A stretch of 33,517 nucleotides of DNA from Planctomycetota bacterium (GTDB taxonomy: Bacteria > Planctomycetota > UBA1135 > UBA2386). Shown piece after piece: positions 31,048 through 33,517 of the stretch. The translations under genes were made by a program, and so were the position numbers. The stretch spans positions 1-33,517 of the forward strand of contig JACRLW010000061.1 of the NCBI GenBank assembly GCA_016235155.1, given 5' to 3'. The notes under the pieces were generated by a model. It saw only the letters and a program-made list of their open reading frames with translations, did no database searches and was not told the origin of the DNA. How positions within the stretch are numbered: position 1 is the first letter of the stretch; each line of letters begins with the position of its first letter.

Positions 31048-31980
31048 ATGGTCTTCGGCAAGCTGTTCGCCGGCCTCGAGAAGACGCGCAAAAAGCTCGC
31101 GGCGGGATTGGCGCGCCTGTTCGGCGGCGGACGCAAGCTCGACGAAGCCTTCCTCGACGAACTCGAGGAAGTGCTCTACGGAGCCGACCTCGGACCGACG
31201 GGAAGCAAGATCGTCGAGGAGCTGAAGCACGCCTGGCAGCGGCGTGAGCTGGAAGAGACCGCGCAGGTGCCCGCGTTCCTGCGCGAACGCCTGCTGGCGC
31301 GACTGCGCGACGCGGAAGCCGGACTCGCGCGCGCGGCGAGCGGACCGACCGTGATCCTCGTGGTCGGGGTCAACGGTTCGGGCAAGACCACCTCGATCGC
31401 GAAGCTCGCACGGCGACTGCAACTCGACGGCAGGAAGGTCCTCCTCGGCGCGGGCGACACTTTCCGCGCCGCGGCCGTCGAGCAGCTGACGCTGTGGGCC
31501 GATCGGCTCGGCATCGGCATCGTCAAGCAGGCGACCGGCGCCGATCCGGCCGCCGTCGCGTTCGACGCCTGCGCCGCGGCGAAGGCGCGCGGCATCGACG
31601 TCCTCATCCTCGACACCGCGGGCCGGCTGCACACGCAGAAGAACCTGATGGACGAGCTCGGCAAGGTCGTGCGCGTCGTGCAGAAGCAGATCCCCGGCGC
31701 CCCGCACGAAGTCCTGCAGGTGCTCGACGCGACGACCGGCCAGAACGCGATCCGTCAGGCCAAGGAGTTCGGGGCGGTCGCCGGCGTGACCGGTCTCGTG
31801 CTCGCGAAGATGGACGGCACCGCGAAGGGCGGCGCCGTGCTCGGCATCCGCGCGGAAGTGCCGCTGCCGGTGAAGTTCATCGGCGTCGGTGAAGGCATCG
31901 ACGACCTCGAACCGTTCTCGGCCGAGGACTTCGTCGACGCGATCCTCACCTTCGGACGCGGCGGCGCGGTCCCGTCGTGA
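31048..31980 (+). CDS. ftsY: Signal recognition particle receptor FtsY
   Basis: The protein has 310 residues, an SRP GTPase that docks ribosome-SRP complexes at the membrane. The helical N domain (about 1-95) includes LDEAFLDELEEVLYGADLG. The NG domain has GVNGSGKTTSIAKLA (107-121), GDTFRAAAVEQL (136-147), LDTAGRLHTQKNLMDEL (188-204), and AKMDGTAKGG (253-262) where TKLDG is usual. It lacks the long acidic A domain of E. coli FtsY; the N-terminus MVFGKLFAGLEKTRKKLAAG may serve as the membrane-binding helix, as in other short FtsY proteins. The stop overlaps the next gene by GTGA. Given its role in membrane-protein insertion, coupling to a multi-pass membrane protein gene is understandable but probably fortuitous. 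Confidence 0.95.
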   Translation: MVFGKLFAGLEKTRKKLAAGLARLFGGGRKLDEAFLDELEEVLYGADLGPTGSKIVEELKHAWQRRELEETAQVPAFLRERLLARLRDAEAGLARAASGPTVILVVGVNGSGKTTSIAKLARRLQLDGRKVLLGAGDTFRAAAVEQLTLWADRLGIGIVKQATGADPAAVAFDACAAAKARGIDVLILDTAGRLHTQKNLMDELGKVVRVVQKQIPGAPHEVLQVLDATTGQNAIRQAKEFGAVAGVTGLVLAKMDGTAKGGAVLGIRAEVPLPVKFIGVGEGIDDLEPFSAEDFVDAILTFGRGGAVPS

Positions 31981-33517
31981 ACGCGGACGGCGCAGCGGGC
32001 GCCCCGCGCGCGGCGTGCGTCGCGCTCGGGCTCGGACTCGCGGCGCTGACCCTGCCCTTCGATGCGCGCTGGCTCGATTTCGAGGCGACGCGGCGGGCGC
32101 TGGCGTGCGTGCTGGGCGCGGTGGGGTTCCTCGCGTTCGTCCTCCTTCGCGCGACGCCGAGGATCCGCGGCGGCTGGTTCCTCGCGCTGCTCTGCGCATG
32201 GGCTGTTGCCCGCACGATCGGCGTGACGAACGGGGGCGAGGCCCGCCTGCGCGCGGCGTATTGGATCGTGCTCGCCGTTGCCGTGCCGGTCGGGGCGTCG
32301 TTCACGCTGCGACAACTCGCGCTCGTCGCGCTGCCAACCGGGCTCGTCGTCGCGGCGTACGGAATCGCGCAGCAGTTCGGGTTCGAGTGGCCTGCAGACT
32401 ACGGAAGCGCGCGCGAGGCGGTGAGCACGCTCGGCAACCGCAACGTCGCCGCGGAGTGCGAGCTGCTCGCGTTCGCGTGCGCCGCGTGGTGGGTCGCGAC
32501 GGCGCAGCGCCGTGGGCTCGTCGGTCTCGTGCTGCTGGTGACGGTTTTCGCCTTGGGGCTGAACGGCACGCGCGCGGCGCTCGTCGCCGTCCTGCTCGTC
32601 GTCGGTCTCGCCTGGGCGCGGGCCGGGTCGCTCGCGCGAAGCCGGAGATGCCAATGGCTGACCTGCGCGATCGTCGCCGTGGGTGTGGGCGCCTTCGCGG
32701 GACTGTCGACGGATCGGGGGCCCGGCCTGTATGCCCGTCCCGAGCCCTCGGCCGTGTACTCCACGATCGACGTGCGCCTCGCGCTCTGGAAGGGCGTGCT
32801 CGCGATGGTCGCCGACGCCCCTCTGTTTGGACACGGGTCGGGGCAGCTCCGCTTCGAGTACCCGCGCTTCCGCACCCAGGACGAGATCGAGGCGAGCACC
32901 TTGGGCCGGCAGTTCCCCACACTCGTCGACTCCGCGCACGACGACTACCTCGAACTCGCCGCGGAGCTCGGACTCGTCGGTGTCGCGCTGTGCGGCGCGT
33001 TCCTGGTCGCCGCGCTACGTGGCCGGCGTCTGGTCGAGATGCTGCCCGTGTGCGCGTTCGGCGTCGTCGCGCTGGCCCGCGCGCCGACCGGCAACGCTCC
33101 GGCGGCGATCGTCGCGGCGCTGTGGCTCGGCGCCCTGGCACGGCAGGGTGAGAACACGGCGCCGCGCGCGCGGCTCGTCCGCGCTGCGATCCTTGCGTGG
33201 GCCGTGTCCGCGCTCCTTCTCGCCGCGCCCGGGGTCCTCGCCGCAAGCGATGCGGCCGCCTGGCTGCGCACGCAGGACGCCGCGCGGCTCGACGCCGCGA
33301 TCGAGCGGCATCCGAGCGAACCGCGCCACCGCAGCCTGCGCATCCGCGCGCGCTGTGGCGGCATCGAGGACGACGGCACGCTCGTGCGCCGCGGCCGCGC
33401 GGAGTTCGAGACGTGCCGAGCAGACCTCGACGCACTCGCGAAGCTCGACCCCCTCAACACGGAGTCGCTGTGGCTTCGCGCGCAGCTCGCACACGGCGCG
33501 GGTGAGCGCGCGCTCGC
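31977..33517 (+). CDS. O-antigen ligase/Wzy-type polymerase family membrane protein, 3' end outside window
   Basis: A GTG overlapping the ftsY stop opens a frame that stays open to the window end (513 codons seen). About ten hydrophobic segments are visible, for example ACVALGLGLAALTLPF, VGFLAFVLLRA, LVGLVLLVTVFALGLNGTR and VGLVGVALCGAFLVAAL. The large periplasmic loop has FGHGSGQLRFEYPRF, and HDDYLELAAELGLVG is the hallmark region of the O-antigen ligase/Wzy_C family, together with GTRAALVAVLL. After the last membrane segment comes a soluble region with TPR-like helices (HPSEPRHRSLRIRARCGG, AKLDPLNTESLWLRAQLA). These enzymes join or polymerise lipid-linked polysaccharides at the outer face of the inner membrane. 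Confidence 0.85.
   Translation, partial: MNADGAAGAPRAACVALGLGLAALTLPFDARWLDFEATRRALACVLGAVGFLAFVLLRATPRIRGGWFLALLCAWAVARTIGVTNGGEARLRAAYWIVLAVAVPVGASFTLRQLALVALPTGLVVAAYGIAQQFGFEWPADYGSAREAVSTLGNRNVAAECELLAFACAAWWVATAQRRGLVGLVLLVTVFALGLNGTRAALVAVLLVVGLAWARAGSLARSRRCQWLTCAIVAVGVGAFAGLSTDRGPGLYARPEPSAVYSTIDVRLALWKGVLAMVADAPLFGHGSGQLRFEYPRFRTQDEIEASTLGRQFPTLVDSAHDDYLELAAELGLVGVALCGAFLVAALRGRRLVEMLPVCAFGVVALARAPTGNAPAAIVAALWLGALARQGENTAPRARLVRAAILAWAVSALLLAAPGVLAASDAAAWLRTQDAARLDAAIERHPSEPRHRSLRIRARCGGIEDDGTLVRRGRAEFETCRADLDALAKLDPLNTESLWLRAQLAHGAGERAL

Overview
The window looks like a piece of a high-GC chromosome from a Planctomycetota-type bacterium. This is inference: GC-rich third codon positions, many large secreted proteins of the beta-helix/FG-GAP kind sharing a cysteine-containing C-terminal domain, secreted squalene-cyclase-repeat and carboxypeptidase-regulatory-like proteins, and an ECF sigma/anti-sigma pair. 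No ribosomal RNA, tRNA, insertion sequence or CRISPR array was seen. Genes are packed tightly: no gap exceeds 300 bases, and six neighbouring pairs overlap by the 4-base ATGA or GTGA arrangement, suggesting translational coupling.

Layout. 1-302: end of a PIN-like toxin-type gene. 370-2243 (-): alkylation-repair pair, an Ada-sensor/AlkA fusion coupled to a methyltransferase (ogt). 2323-2874 (+): elongation factor P with an unusual tip loop. 2960-10151 (+): secreted proteins, namely a large beta-rich protein and then a cassette of two carboxypeptidase-regulatory-like secreted proteins enclosing a Tat-signal PLP aminotransferase; the last gene carries a frameshift. 10162-11787 (-): secreted type-B carboxylesterase. 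11950-13026 (+): small secreted protein with the shared C-terminal domain. 12995-16338 (-): dapE, a POTRA-like secreted protein and an unknown protein, with a pair of strong palindromes between the last two. 16411-18566 (+): ECF sigma factor, two-TM anti-sigma-like protein, YbjQ-family protein and a secreted protein. 18613-24080: two divergently transcribed giant paralogues (beta-helix, FG-GAP repeats, shared C-terminal domain). 24121-28094 (+): secreted beta-lactamase-fold hydrolase, secreted squalene-cyclase-repeat protein and an FAH-family enzyme. 28104-29762 (-): SDR, signal peptidase I, small membrane protein. 29885-33517 (+): ribH, nusB, ftsY and an O-antigen-ligase-type membrane protein cut by the window end.

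Together the window mixes housekeeping (ribH-nusB-ftsY, efp, dapE, lepB, DNA repair) with cell-surface or secreted functions. The points most worth following are the recurring C-terminal domain, the Tat-aminotransferase cassette, the recurring TAnnnT promoter-like motif set 8-10 bases before several start codons (suggesting leaderless or near-leaderless mRNAs), the atypical EF-P loop, the insertion in the ribH active-site loop, and the palindromes near 14 kb. I did not find a clear, self-contained new defence or mobile system.
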